Shown: one piece after another, positions 26,372-35,615 of the stretch | Layout: the number at the start of each line of letters is the position of its first letter | How positions within the stretch are numbered: the stretch's first letter is position 1 | NCBI RefSeq assembly: GCF_004331645.1 | Contig: NZ_SJSK01000009.1 | Location: 42,485 to 106,484, forward strand | Length of the DNA stretch: 64,000 nucleotides | Direction: 5' to 3' | From: Pedobacter frigiditerrae | GTDB lineage: Bacteria; Bacteroidota; Bacteroidia; Sphingobacteriales; Sphingobacteriaceae | Notes under the pieces: generated by a model | What the model was told of the DNA's origin: nothing | Databases searched by the model: none | Seen by the model: the letters and a program-made list of their open reading frames with translations, nothing else | Position numbers and translations under genes: made by a program

Positions 26372-28270
26372 ATGCAAATAACATCCTTTGAACAATATCA
26401 AGAAGTATACCAACAGAGTGTAAATGAGCCTGAACAATTTTGGGGCAGCATAGCTGAAAATTTTGTATGGAAAAAGAAATGGGACAATGTTCTTTCTTGG
26501 AACTTTACTGAACCAAATATTAAATGGTTTGAAGGCGCCAAGTTAAATATAACCGAAAATTGTTTAGATAGGCATTTATTAACTGATGGTGATAAACCAG
26601 CAATAATATGGGAGCCAAATAGTCCTGAGGATGATAGCGTAACACTTACCTATAAAATGTTGCATGAGCAAGTTTGTCGCTTTGCGAATGTTTTAAAAAG
26701 AAATGGAGCTCAAAAAGGCGATCGTATTTGTATTTATATGCCAATGGTGCCTGAGTTGGCAATAGCGGTTTTAGCTTGTGCAAGAATTGGTGCTGTACAT
26801 TCAGTTGTTTTTGGTGGCTTTTCTGCAAAATCTATTGCTGATAGAATTAATGATGCTGCTTGTAAGTTGGTAATTACTGCGGATGGTGCTTATCGTGGTA
26901 ACAAACAAATTCCATTAAAGGATGTAATTGATGATGCTTTAATAGGTTGCTCGACGGTTGAAAAATGTATTGTGTTAACTCATGTGCGCACACCTGTATC
27001 TATGCTTAAAGGAAGAGATGTTTGGTGGGAAGACGAAGTGAAGCATGTTAATAATGTTTGTGAAGCTGAGGAAATGGATGCTGAGGATTTATTGTTCATT
27101 TTATATACTTCAGGTTCTACTGGAAAGCCAAAAGGCGTGGTGCATACTTGTGGAGGGTACATGGTTTATGCTGGTTATACTTTCTCAAATGTGTTTAACT
27201 ATCAACCTGGTGAAGTATACTTTTGTACAGCTGATATTGGTTGGATAACTGGACACTCTTATATCGTTTATGGTCCGTTATCTCAAGGAGCAACATCATT
27301 AATATTCGAAGGAATTCCAACATTCCCAACTCCATCAAGGTTTTGGGATATTGTAGAAAAACATAAAGTAAATACATTATATACGGCTCCAACTGCTATT
27401 CGTTCGTTAATGGGCTTTGGAGATGAGCCCTTAGTAGGAAAAGATTTAAGTTCTATCCGTGTTTTAGGATCTGTGGGCGAGCCTATAAATGAAGAAGCTT
27501 GGCATTGGTTTGATGAGAAAATAGGGCATCAAAAAGCGCCAATTGTTGATACATGGTGGCAAACAGAAACTGGTGGCATTATGATTTCGCCAATTGCGAC
27601 GGTTACACCAACTAAACCAAGTTTTGCAACTTTGCCATTACCTGGGATTCAGCCAATTTTGGTGGATGAAAATGGAAATGAGATTGAAGGAAATGGTGTT
27701 AACGGAAATTTATGTATTAAATTCCCTTGGCCCGGTATGCTGCGTACAACCTACGGTGATCATGAGAGGTGCAAACTAACTTATTTTTCAACTTATGAGA
27801 ACCTTTATTTCACAGGTGACGGTTGCTTGCGTGACGAAGACGGCTATTATAGGATTACTGGCCGTGTAGATGATGTGTTAAATGTTTCTGGACATAGAAT
27901 TGGCACGGCCGAAGTAGAAAACGCCATTAATATGCATGCGGGCGTAGTAGAAAGTGCAGTTGTAGGCTATCCTCATGATGTAAAAGGACAAGGTATTTAT
28001 GCCTTTGTAATCTTTCCTGCTATGCATGGCGATGTGGAGTTAACTAAAAAGGATATTTTACAAACCGTTACTCGTGTAATTGGTGCAATTGCAAAGCCAG
28101 ATAAAGTTTTATTTGTTTCTGGATTGCCAAAAACCAGATCGGGTAAAATTATGCGCCGCATTTTACGCAAAATAGCTGAAGGAGATATCTCTAATTTGGG
28201 AGATATTTCGACTTTGCTAGATCCGAATGTAGTACAAGAAATTATTGAACGAGCTTCAGAAAAAAAATAA
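26372..28270 (+). CDS. acs: Acetyl-CoA synthetase (AMP-forming)
   Basis: 632 residues. Cytoplasmic adenylate-forming enzyme that converts acetate and CoA to acetyl-CoA via acetyl-AMP. The P-loop-like YTSGSTGKPKGVVHTCGGY is near 246-264, the DTWWQTETGG core motif near 392-401 and YFTGDGCLRDEDGYYRITGR near 475-495. The C-terminal lid has KTRSGKIMRRILR, whose lysine (about 592) is the usual acetylation-controlled residue. WW and the Gly-rich pocket favour acetate over longer acids. Single gene with terminator. Confidence 0.95.
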   Translation: MQITSFEQYQEVYQQSVNEPEQFWGSIAENFVWKKKWDNVLSWNFTEPNIKWFEGAKLNITENCLDRHLLTDGDKPAIIWEPNSPEDDSVTLTYKMLHEQVCRFANVLKRNGAQKGDRICIYMPMVPELAIAVLACARIGAVHSVVFGGFSAKSIADRINDAACKLVITADGAYRGNKQIPLKDVIDDALIGCSTVEKCIVLTHVRTPVSMLKGRDVWWEDEVKHVNNVCEAEEMDAEDLLFILYTSGSTGKPKGVVHTCGGYMVYAGYTFSNVFNYQPGEVYFCTADIGWITGHSYIVYGPLSQGATSLIFEGIPTFPTPSRFWDIVEKHKVNTLYTAPTAIRSLMGFGDEPLVGKDLSSIRVLGSVGEPINEEAWHWFDEKIGHQKAPIVDTWWQTETGGIMISPIATVTPTKPSFATLPLPGIQPILVDENGNEIEGNGVNGNLCIKFPWPGMLRTTYGDHERCKLTYFSTYENLYFTGDGCLRDEDGYYRITGRVDDVLNVSGHRIGTAEVENAINMHAGVVESAVVGYPHDVKGQGIYAFVIFPAMHGDVELTKKDILQTVTRVIGAIAKPDKVLFVSGLPKTRSGKIMRRILRKIAEGDISNLGDISTLLDPNVVQEIIERASEKK

Positions 28271-28299
28271 TAGAGAGGCACAAAAAGGTTTCAAAAATA

Positions 28300-28335
28300 A
28301 AAGAGCTTGTTTGCATTAGTAGACAAGCTCTTTTT
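28300..28335 (+). terminator. Rho-independent terminator after acs
   Basis: AAAGAGCTTGT pairs with ACAAGCTCTTT around a 10-12 base loop, followed by T residues; 30 nt after the acs stop. Confidence 0.85.
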
Positions 28336-28448
28336 ACTAATAGTTAATTGCAAGTAAATTCAAATTTGGGTAGGATTTATATCTATTGTAATTTAAATAG
28401 CTTGTTAAACCTTTAATGCCTTTCGGTTAGTTAAGGAAACGGTTTTTG

Positions 28449-29111
28449 TTATTTTGTGGAGGATACTGAGAAAGAAAGTTTGCCTTCTGGTTCTTTATTG
28501 AAATGCTTGGTGTACCAATCCTTAAGTTCTATAGATTTAAACCTTTGCTCTCTGCTAACCCCTCTAATCAATCGCTTAGCAGATTTGGTACCATCTTCTC
28601 CATTTCTAGCTTGAAAAAGCACATAATCTACTAAAATTTTATCAGTGGGCTTTGGTCCTTTGTAGGCTAAAATGGAACCGTCTTTTCCAATAATAAAGGG
28701 TGCAGCGCTATTGTTTATTTCCAGTATTTTAAGGAAGCCCAATGAAGCTCCATCATCACCTAATTTATAAGAATTAGCAACCGTATCTGAGCCGATGTAC
28801 AAATTGGCAAACACCACATCTGGGTATTTGGCAAAGCGTTCTTTTAGTTCTCTATACTCTTTTTGATGCGCATCGGGTCTATTGCCTTTGTTTTCCCATA
28901 CATATAGGTAAACTGTTTTTCCGCTAAATAATTTGCTAAATGATTGACTGTTGCCTTTTCTTTCTAACATCTGTACGTTAGAAACGTTGGTATTGGTGTA
29001 GTCGTTGTAATCTTTTACGACCAGTTTTACTAGGCCTTTAACCATCATTGTGCAAGAACTAGCTATTAAACAAGTAGATAAAATAAGTAGGTAGGAGATT
29101 TTTTTTGTCAT
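28449..29111 (-). CDS. Thioredoxin-like fold lipoprotein without the CxxC motif
   Basis: 220 residues. The signal sequence ends in ASSC (Cys20), so it is a lipoprotein. The body has a thioredoxin-like order: KTVYLYVWENKG (strand), a helix with EYRELKERFAKYPD, VVFANLYIG, an insertion, then INNSAAPFIIGKDGSILAYKG (cis-Pro strand and hairpin). The redox CxxC site is absent at the expected position, so a reducing role is doubtful. Divergent from the CsbD gene. Confidence 0.75.
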   Translation of the reverse strand: MTKKISYLLILSTCLIASSCTMMVKGLVKLVVKDYNDYTNTNVSNVQMLERKGNSQSFSKLFSGKTVYLYVWENKGNRPDAHQKEYRELKERFAKYPDVVFANLYIGSDTVANSYKLGDDGASLGFLKILEINNSAAPFIIGKDGSILAYKGPKPTDKILVDYVLFQARNGEDGTKSAKRLIRGVSREQRFKSIELKDWYTKHFNKEPEGKLSFSVSSTK

Positions 29112-29232
29112 ATTGAATAAGTGTTTTGTTTAAAGACGAACAAGATTTAAAAAAGGTTGCAAGCTTGCAAAACAATAACTTTTGTTAGCTGTTGTTCATA
29201 CAATCAACCATTGTAAAACAAAAAACATAGCT

Positions 29233-29418
29233 ATGGATAAGTTAGAATTAAAAGGTAAATGGAATGAAATCAAAGGGAAAGTTAAGCAAGCTTATGCAGA
29301 TTTAACGGACGATGATTTAACACATGAAGAAGGTAAAGATGATGAGTTATTAGGGAAACTTCAGCAGAAAACTGGCAAAGGAAGGGATGAGTTAGTAAAA
29401 TGGATTAATTCACTTTAA
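29233..29418 (+). CDS. CsbD family stress-response protein
   Basis: 61 residues, starting MDKLELKGKWNEIKGKVKQAY and with the GKLQQKTGKGRDEL end typical of CsbD-like proteins, which are small, helical, often stress induced and of unknown biochemical role. The ATG at 29233 matches the family start; an upstream in-frame start at 29182 adds 17 non-family residues. A terminator follows within 20 bases. Confidence 0.88.
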   Translation: MDKLELKGKWNEIKGKVKQAYADLTDDDLTHEEGKDDELLGKLQQKTGKGRDELVKWINSL

Positions 29419-29436
29419 TGAAGCATTATAAAAAAT

Positions 29437-29467
29437 GAAGCGACTGCTATTGGCGGTCGCTTTTTTA
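29437..29467 (+). terminator. Terminator after the CsbD gene
   Basis: AAGCGAC pairs with GTCGCTT, followed by TTTTT. It covers the upstream part of an alternative GH130 start, which supports the later ATG at 29480. Confidence 0.75.
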
Positions 29468-29479
29468 TTTAAACGAGTT

Positions 29480-30532
29480 ATGAATATTGATATCGCTAAT
29501 CGTTTTGCGCAAAACCCACTACTTTCTCCTTTAGCCTTAAAGCCAAGCAGGGAAGGTTTGGAAATTGCTTGTTTGCTTAATCCTGGTGTATTTACTTTTC
29601 AAGATAAAATTTGGCTGTTAATTAGGGTGGCAGAAAGACCGATGCAGAAGCCTGGAATAATTTCCTTCCCTATTTTAAAAGAGGGGGGAATAGAGGTTAG
29701 AACAATTGAAATAGACGATCCCGATTTAATAGCAAAAGATCCTAGGATTATTACTTATAAGGGCATTGATTACCTAACCACACTTTCTCATTTAAGATTG
29801 GTTTGTAGTGATGATGGCATTAATTTTTATGAGCCAGAAGGATATCCTTTATTACAGGGAGAGGGAGAAGATGAAACTTTTGGAGTTGAAGATTGCCGTA
29901 TTTCTTTAATTGATGATACTTACTACTTAACTTTCACAGCAGTTTCCAGTCATGGCGTTGGTGTTGGTTTGCGAACAACAAAAGATTGGAAAAGCTTTCA
30001 GAAACATGGAATGGTTTTTCCTCCTCACAATAAGGATTGTGCCATTTTTGAAGAAAAAGTTAATGGTAAATTTTATGCACTGCATAGGCCAAGTAGTGTA
30101 GATTTAGGTGGTAATTATATTTGGATAGCTCAATCAACTGACGGCATACATTGGGGCAAACATAAATGTATAATTAAAACGCGTCAGCTTAAATGGGATA
30201 GTAAAAGAGTCGGCGCAGGTGCAGCACCAATTAAAACCGAAAAGGGTTGGTTAGCAATCTACCACGGCGCCAATGCCAATCATCAATATTGTCTAGGTGC
30301 ATTTTTGATGGATTTAAATGATCCCAGTTTAGTTATTGCACAAACAGATGAGCCTATTATGCAACCGCAAGAAATGTATGAATTGGAAGGCTTTTTTGGG
30401 CAAGTTGTTTTTACAAACGGCCATATTGTTAAAGGTGATGAGCTGACCATTTATTATGGCGCTGCTGATGAATTTGTTTGTGGCGCAAAGTTTTCTATAA
30501 GCGAAATTCTTTCCTTGTTAATTTATGTTTAA
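29480..30532 (+). CDS. GH130 family beta-mannoside phosphorylase-like enzyme
   Basis: 350 residues of the five-bladed beta-propeller GH130 family. Motifs: NPLLSPLALKPSREG near the N-terminus, FGVEDCRISLIDDTYYLTFTA (near 135-155) holding the catalytic-type Asp after Glu, GAGAAPIKTEKGWLAIYHG (near 252-270) and IYYGAADEFVCGA near the end. GH130 members phosphorolyse or hydrolyse beta-linked mannosides; the common EDPR is EDCR here. No signal peptide, so cytoplasmic. I use ATG 29480 because the upstream start lies in a terminator hairpin. It ends overlapping the convergent gene's stop. Confidence 0.88.
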   Translation: MNIDIANRFAQNPLLSPLALKPSREGLEIACLLNPGVFTFQDKIWLLIRVAERPMQKPGIISFPILKEGGIEVRTIEIDDPDLIAKDPRIITYKGIDYLTTLSHLRLVCSDDGINFYEPEGYPLLQGEGEDETFGVEDCRISLIDDTYYLTFTAVSSHGVGVGLRTTKDWKSFQKHGMVFPPHNKDCAIFEEKVNGKFYALHRPSSVDLGGNYIWIAQSTDGIHWGKHKCIIKTRQLKWDSKRVGAGAAPIKTEKGWLAIYHGANANHQYCLGAFLMDLNDPSLVIAQTDEPIMQPQEMYELEGFFGQVVFTNGHIVKGDELTIYYGAADEFVCGAKFSISEILSLLIYV

Positions 30533-32911
30533 TTTGCTTTTACCTCAAAAAAATGTTCTCCGTAAACTACATCTTTATTGGTAATTCCCTGTACAACAAT
30601 CCTGAATTTTCCAGTAATATCGCTGGTGTAAAAACTAATTTCTGCTTCTTTTTCTCCATTAAAAACAAGACCGTAATTCCAGTAAATGGTAGAGAAAAAT
30701 GCAGGCTCTACCGGGTCTTTATAGTCACTTATATAAAATTCTTTTTCGGTATGGATGCTGTTTATGGTATAAAAACCATTTAAATTCTTGTCGTTACAAT
30801 CTATGTAAGTTTGGGCCATAATTAGTAAAATAGGTTTTGCCAACAATTGGTGCAGTATTTCTTCCATCACCACCATGATTTCTACAATTTAAAATTTTGT
30901 TAAAGCATACGTAGTCTCCGCATTTATTGGCATTCCAAGCGTTGGGTTTTTCATTCTTTTTGGTGTTAATTACTACTTCTTTAAGCCGAATAGGTTTTTC
31001 TTTTGCATTAAGTACCATTTCACTATTGTTTATTAAAGTTAAGGGCAAAATGGCTTCATTGTTTGGTAAAACCTTAACCAGTGTTTTACTCAATGCTGTA
31101 TAAGGATCATTTATTTTAATTGTATGTATTAACATCGCTTCAGCAGTTAAAAACGCATACATTTTTTCACCTTCTTCTACAATTATATCAACATTGTTGA
31201 GCTTAAATAAGCCTTCTTCATTTGTAGCTACTGATGTTGTTCTCCTATTGCCATAAAGCCCAACAGTAAGTGGTTTTGGGAGTTTTTTATTATCGTTTCT
31301 TGTAATAAAGCCACTAATTTTTAAGCTATCCATAGTAAGAGTAGTATCAGTTAACTTTACCGATAGTAAGTCTTGCCAAGTATATCTCCTCCAACCCTTT
31401 ATTAATAAAATTTGCTCTAGGTAAATCTTGTCTTTATAGATAGACCCAGTTCCGTTTACAGGCAAATCTACTAACTCATTTTTTAGGTAAACATAACTTT
31501 CAATGTCATTGGTTTTTTTTAACTCCATCCTGTTAGCCTGCACGCAAGCTATAGAAACCACTGCATTTTCATCAATATCCATAAGCTTTAATTTTATGGA
31601 TACTTTTTCCCTTTGGCTATAAATGTTTTTATCCGGTTCTATGTCAAGTTTCTCTTTCATGTCATGATGAGCAAAAAACATCCTTTCGGCTAAAGGTCTA
31701 TTTAAACTATCTAAAATGGTTAAAGTGGTTAAGCCTTTTGGTACATCTGTAAGTGGAATTTTTAAAAGCTTAATTCTGCCTTCCATATCAAATGGGATGT
31801 TTAAAAACTCTTCTTTAAAATTATGAATAAGGATGTTTAATTTGCTTATTCCATTGTTTCTAACATAAATATTCAACGTGTCGATAACCAGAGCGTTTTG
31901 GATGTTAATTGTTAAACCTTTGTCTATCGCCTTTGGCAATGCATAACTGCTATCTATAAGGTTAGAATGTATTAATTTAACCGAGTAATTTACGCCAGGT
32001 TCTGGTATCAGCCTAAACTTACCCATGCCATAAGTAGAGGTTTCTATGGTGTCTATAACTAGGTTGTTTTTATATAAGTAAGCGTTTAAGGCAATCGGCA
32101 TTTTTTGTTGATCTTTTACCTCCCAGCCAATTATACATGGCAAACCACTTATTAAATTTCCGCCCTCGGGGTAAAATTTCACATCAGCTTTGCTTTTTGG
32201 TTGAGGTATGGCCAAACTTATGAAACTGCTATCCTTCTCGTATTTAAGTTTTACATAAACATTAGGGTCGATTAGGTTTCCCTGCAAAGGTAAAGTCATT
32301 AAAAATTGACCCGATGCATCTGTTTTGGCTTTTTTTGTTAGGTTGCCATAGCGATAAATAATATTGGTGAGCTTGGGCAAAAAACGATTGTCTTTAGAGG
32401 TAACCGAGATCAGTACTCTTTGATTTTTACTTTCGTGCTGGTTCTCGGTAGCAATTTTTATACTCGCTTTAAAAGCAGGATCTATGTTTGTTTTTATGGT
32501 AATGGATTGATGAAATACTGCTTCGGGCAAACCATTGATCAGTTTATCGGTATAGACTAGAAAATGGTAGCTTCCAGTTAAAATAGAATCTGGAATATTG
32601 ATGTTTCCAAAAGAGAAACCGTTTTCCATTAAAAACTTATCTTCTAACACTACGGTACTGTCTATGTTTCTTATCAGTGCAACTGCCATGATACTATGGT
32701 TGGCGATGGCAACTTTTGCTTCTTTAATTAAATAGCCTGTAAAATAGGCTGTTTCTTTATTGGCGTATATGTTTTTGTCGAAGTGTACAAATAGGTTGCT
32801 TGTTGGTTTCGCTTTAGCTAGCCATTCCATTTTATTAGCAAAATTTTCTTGTGCAGTAATAGATTTAAAGTGTACGCAAAAAAGAAAAAAAATAAGTAAG
32901 AAGCGCATCAT
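30529..32911 (-). pseudogene. MG2-like secreted protein, downstream tandem copy, frameshifted near its 3' end
   Basis: The main frame (32911-30794) encodes 705 residues: signal peptide, an MG2/macroglobulin-like N-terminus (LFVHFDKNIYANKETAYFTGY), several beta-sandwich repeats, an LKEVVI box, then CGDYVCFNKILNC. It stops at GPNLHRL. The following sequence (ISDYKDPVEPAFFSTIYWNYG to the end) continues in another frame through 30529, aligning with the C-terminus of the intact copy at 32941-35334. The shift is near 30820, around AAACCTATTTTACTAATTATG. No long homopolymer is there, so this is probably a true or programmed shift rather than a simple read error. If unshifted it would be about 790 residues. 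Function unknown; the MG2 family is envelope-associated. Confidence 0.8.
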
Positions 32912-32940
32912 TAAAGATATTGTTTTTAAGCTTAATTTTC

Positions 32941-35334
32941 TTATTTATTGGTTTTTACCTCTAGGAAATGTTCGTCGTAAATAACATCTTTATTGGTAAC
33001 GCCTTGTACAATAATTCTAAATTTTCCAGTAATATCACTTGTGTAAAAACTAAGTTCTGTTTCTTTTTTATTGCTTAATACCATTCCATAATTCCAATAG
33101 ATGGTAGAGAAAAAAGCAGGCTCTTGCGGGTCTTTATAATCACTAAAGTAAAATTCCTTGGGTTGATGAATGCCATTAAATTTTAGGAAATTTTCATCTA
33201 CACCTAAACCAGCCCTACATTCTTGGTAAATCATTGAAATGCCATTTGTCATATATGACCTGCCGGCAACTGGCTGGGTATTTTCTGGGTCTCCTGGATG
33301 GTTTCGACAGTTTAAAATATTATAGCGACATACATAATCTCCACAAGCATTACTGCCTGATGCACCTCTGTAACCTATTCCATTATCTTTTCTACCCTTT
33401 ATCACTACTTCTTTTAATCTAATTGCTTTTTCATTCCCTTTTAATACTAGCTCTGCATTATTAACAATTGTAGATGGAAGCACAGGGTTGTCAAAAACTA
33501 GCGACCTGCTTAGTTTTTCATCCATTTTTAAAAATTGGTCGTTGATTTGAAACTTATAATCAAACTTATTCTTGTCATTAATAAAAAGAAGGCTTTTTTT
33601 GCCTTGCTCTAAAATAAGGTCGTCTACATTAAAATTAAATTTGCCTTTATCAGAGGTGTTTATTAATCTTATCTTATTGTCTCCAAATGCACCAATGGTA
33701 ACGGGTTTTATAAGCTCTTTTTTAGACTTTGTTATAGAACCCAACATTTGTAAACTATCTTTTTTGTAAATAGTGTCATTTGCTGTTGTGGCTTGTAAAT
33801 CCTGCCAAGTATATTTCCTCCAGCCTTTTACCAATAAAACTTGTTCTAAATAATTAACATCCTTATAGGGCGTTCCTTTTAAAACAACTGGTAAAGCATT
33901 TAATTCACTTGTTAAATAAGTATAACTTTCTATGTCATTAATCTTTTTTGTCTCTAACCTATTATCTTGAATGCAAGCTATAGAAACTATACTTATGGTA
34001 TCTGAATTTAATTTCAGTTTTAGGTTTACTTTTTCGCGTTGATTATATATTTGCTTGTCTGTACTCGTAATTATTTTTTCCTCATTGCTGTAATGGGCAA
34101 AAAACATTCGTTCGGCAAGTGGCCTGTTTAAACTGTCTAGAATAGTAAGTGTCATCAGTCCCTTAGGTACTTCATCAAGTGGTATTTTTATCATCCTTCT
34201 ATTTGTTTCCATATCAAATGGGATGCTTGAAAAGATTTGTCGAAAGTTGTGTAGGAGGAAATTTAGATTTTTTGTTCCAGTGCTTTTAATAGATAGAGAC
34301 AAGGTGTCTTTAACGATTGCACTTTTTAAATTAAGCACAAAACCCTTTTCTATCGCCTTTGGCAAATAATAAATACTGTCTGCCAGACCAGAATGAATTA
34401 GCTTGATGCTATAAATTGATTCTCTTTTTGGCAGTAATAGAAATTTACCAATGCCATAACTACTTGTTTCGACGGTATCTATCACTTCGTTATTTTCATA
34501 TAAAAAAGCTTTAACCGCTACTGGCATTTTTTGCTGATCTTTAACTTCCCAACCTATATTTGATGATAAGCCTAATACTAGATTCCCACCTTCTGGATAA
34601 AATTTTACAGAAGCCTTATTCTGCTTTAAGGGTAGTGTCAAATTTAGGTAGCTGCTGTCTTTATCATTTTTTAGTTTAACGTATAAGCTTGGGTCAGTTA
34701 AATTAGATTGTTCGGGTAAACTAATGAGTAATTGACCAGATGGATCTGTTTTTGTCTTCTTAGATAAATTACCGTATTTATAATTTATTTGAATAGGTTT
34801 TGGTAAAAACCGATTGTCTTTAGTGGTTACTGCTAGTAAAACCTGATGATTCTTGCTGATTTCATTTGTGTCATCTAAAACTTTTAATGAGGCTTTAAAC
34901 GCTGGGTCTATATTAGTTTTAATGGTAATTGGTTGGTTAAAGATGGCGCTTGGTGTGCCATTTATTACTTGGTCGGTGTAGGCAATAAAATGATAATTAC
35001 CTGTAAGAATAGAGTCTGGCAAAGTAATACTGCCAAAAGACAAACCTTTGCCCATTACAAACTTATCTTGAATTATAATAGTGCTATCTAAATCTCTAAT
35101 GAGGCACACCGACATCAACTGGTGATTGTTTACCTTCCTCTTTCCTTCTTTTATTAGGTAGCCTGTGAAATAAACAATCTCGTTATTGGTGTAAACATTT
35201 TTGTCAAAATGAACAAAAAAATTACTAGCGGATTTTGTTTTTGCTAACCAGTCCATCTTTTGCTCAATAGAATCTTGTGCAAAAACAGGTCTAAAGCCTA
35301 AGCAAAGAAGAGATAGGAAGAGGATTAAGCGCAT
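32941..35334 (-). CDS. MG2-like secreted protein, intact tandem copy
   Basis: 797 residues. A signal peptide (MRLILFLSLLCLGFRPVFAQ) precedes the family start LFVHFDK-type FFVHFDKNVYTNNEIVYFTGY (about 37-57), an MG2-like domain and further beta domains with KPVTIGAFGDNK and KGWRKYTWQDLQ. AIRLKEVVIKGRKD resembles the linker before TonB plugs, though no plug follows. The C-terminal part has CGDYVCRYNILNC and then FYFSDYKDPQEPAFFSTIYWNYG. The downstream copy is 29 bases away, on the same strand and similar along its length, so this is a tandem duplication. Probably periplasmic or outer-membrane; no function known to me. Confidence 0.85.
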   Translation of the reverse strand: MRLILFLSLLCLGFRPVFAQDSIEQKMDWLAKTKSASNFFVHFDKNVYTNNEIVYFTGYLIKEGKRKVNNHQLMSVCLIRDLDSTIIIQDKFVMGKGLSFGSITLPDSILTGNYHFIAYTDQVINGTPSAIFNQPITIKTNIDPAFKASLKVLDDTNEISKNHQVLLAVTTKDNRFLPKPIQINYKYGNLSKKTKTDPSGQLLISLPEQSNLTDPSLYVKLKNDKDSSYLNLTLPLKQNKASVKFYPEGGNLVLGLSSNIGWEVKDQQKMPVAVKAFLYENNEVIDTVETSSYGIGKFLLLPKRESIYSIKLIHSGLADSIYYLPKAIEKGFVLNLKSAIVKDTLSLSIKSTGTKNLNFLLHNFRQIFSSIPFDMETNRRMIKIPLDEVPKGLMTLTILDSLNRPLAERMFFAHYSNEEKIITSTDKQIYNQREKVNLKLKLNSDTISIVSIACIQDNRLETKKINDIESYTYLTSELNALPVVLKGTPYKDVNYLEQVLLVKGWRKYTWQDLQATTANDTIYKKDSLQMLGSITKSKKELIKPVTIGAFGDNKIRLINTSDKGKFNFNVDDLILEQGKKSLLFINDKNKFDYKFQINDQFLKMDEKLSRSLVFDNPVLPSTIVNNAELVLKGNEKAIRLKEVVIKGRKDNGIGYRGASGSNACGDYVCRYNILNCRNHPGDPENTQPVAGRSYMTNGISMIYQECRAGLGVDENFLKFNGIHQPKEFYFSDYKDPQEPAFFSTIYWNYGMVLSNKKETELSFYTSDITGKFRIIVQGVTNKDVIYDEHFLEVKTNK

Positions 35335-35540
35335 TTGATAAAGTTAATTGTTGAAGTTGAATTATCAAGTCGCTAAGTCTTAATTCTTTAATTTTAGAAA
35401 TGCTATTGGTTTGGTAGGGGTTTTATGCACAAGCTTAAATTAAATAAACTAATGGTAGTGAGTATGATCCCGATTCTTTATCAGAGAAGTAAAGCAAATA
35501 GCAGGACTAAACTGGCCCATTTTGCACCAACATTGCTTTA

Positions 35541-35574
35541 CAAAAAAAGCGGCCTCCGTTTTCGAAAGCCGCTG
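35541..35574 (-). terminator. Terminator after the M16 peptidase gene
   Basis: On the minus strand AGCGGC pairs with GCCGCT around a 14-base loop, followed by seven T residues. The remaining 35335-35615 shows no gene. Confidence 0.8.
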
Positions 35575-35615
35575 AATTGACAATTGTCGTTTACCTTTGT
35601 TCTTTAATCTTTAAC

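Noticed and set aside
30478..30783. Plus-strand ORF over the end of the GH130 gene and the frameshifted tail
   Set aside because: It is antisense to the C-terminus of the MG2-like protein, which is supported by its paralogue.
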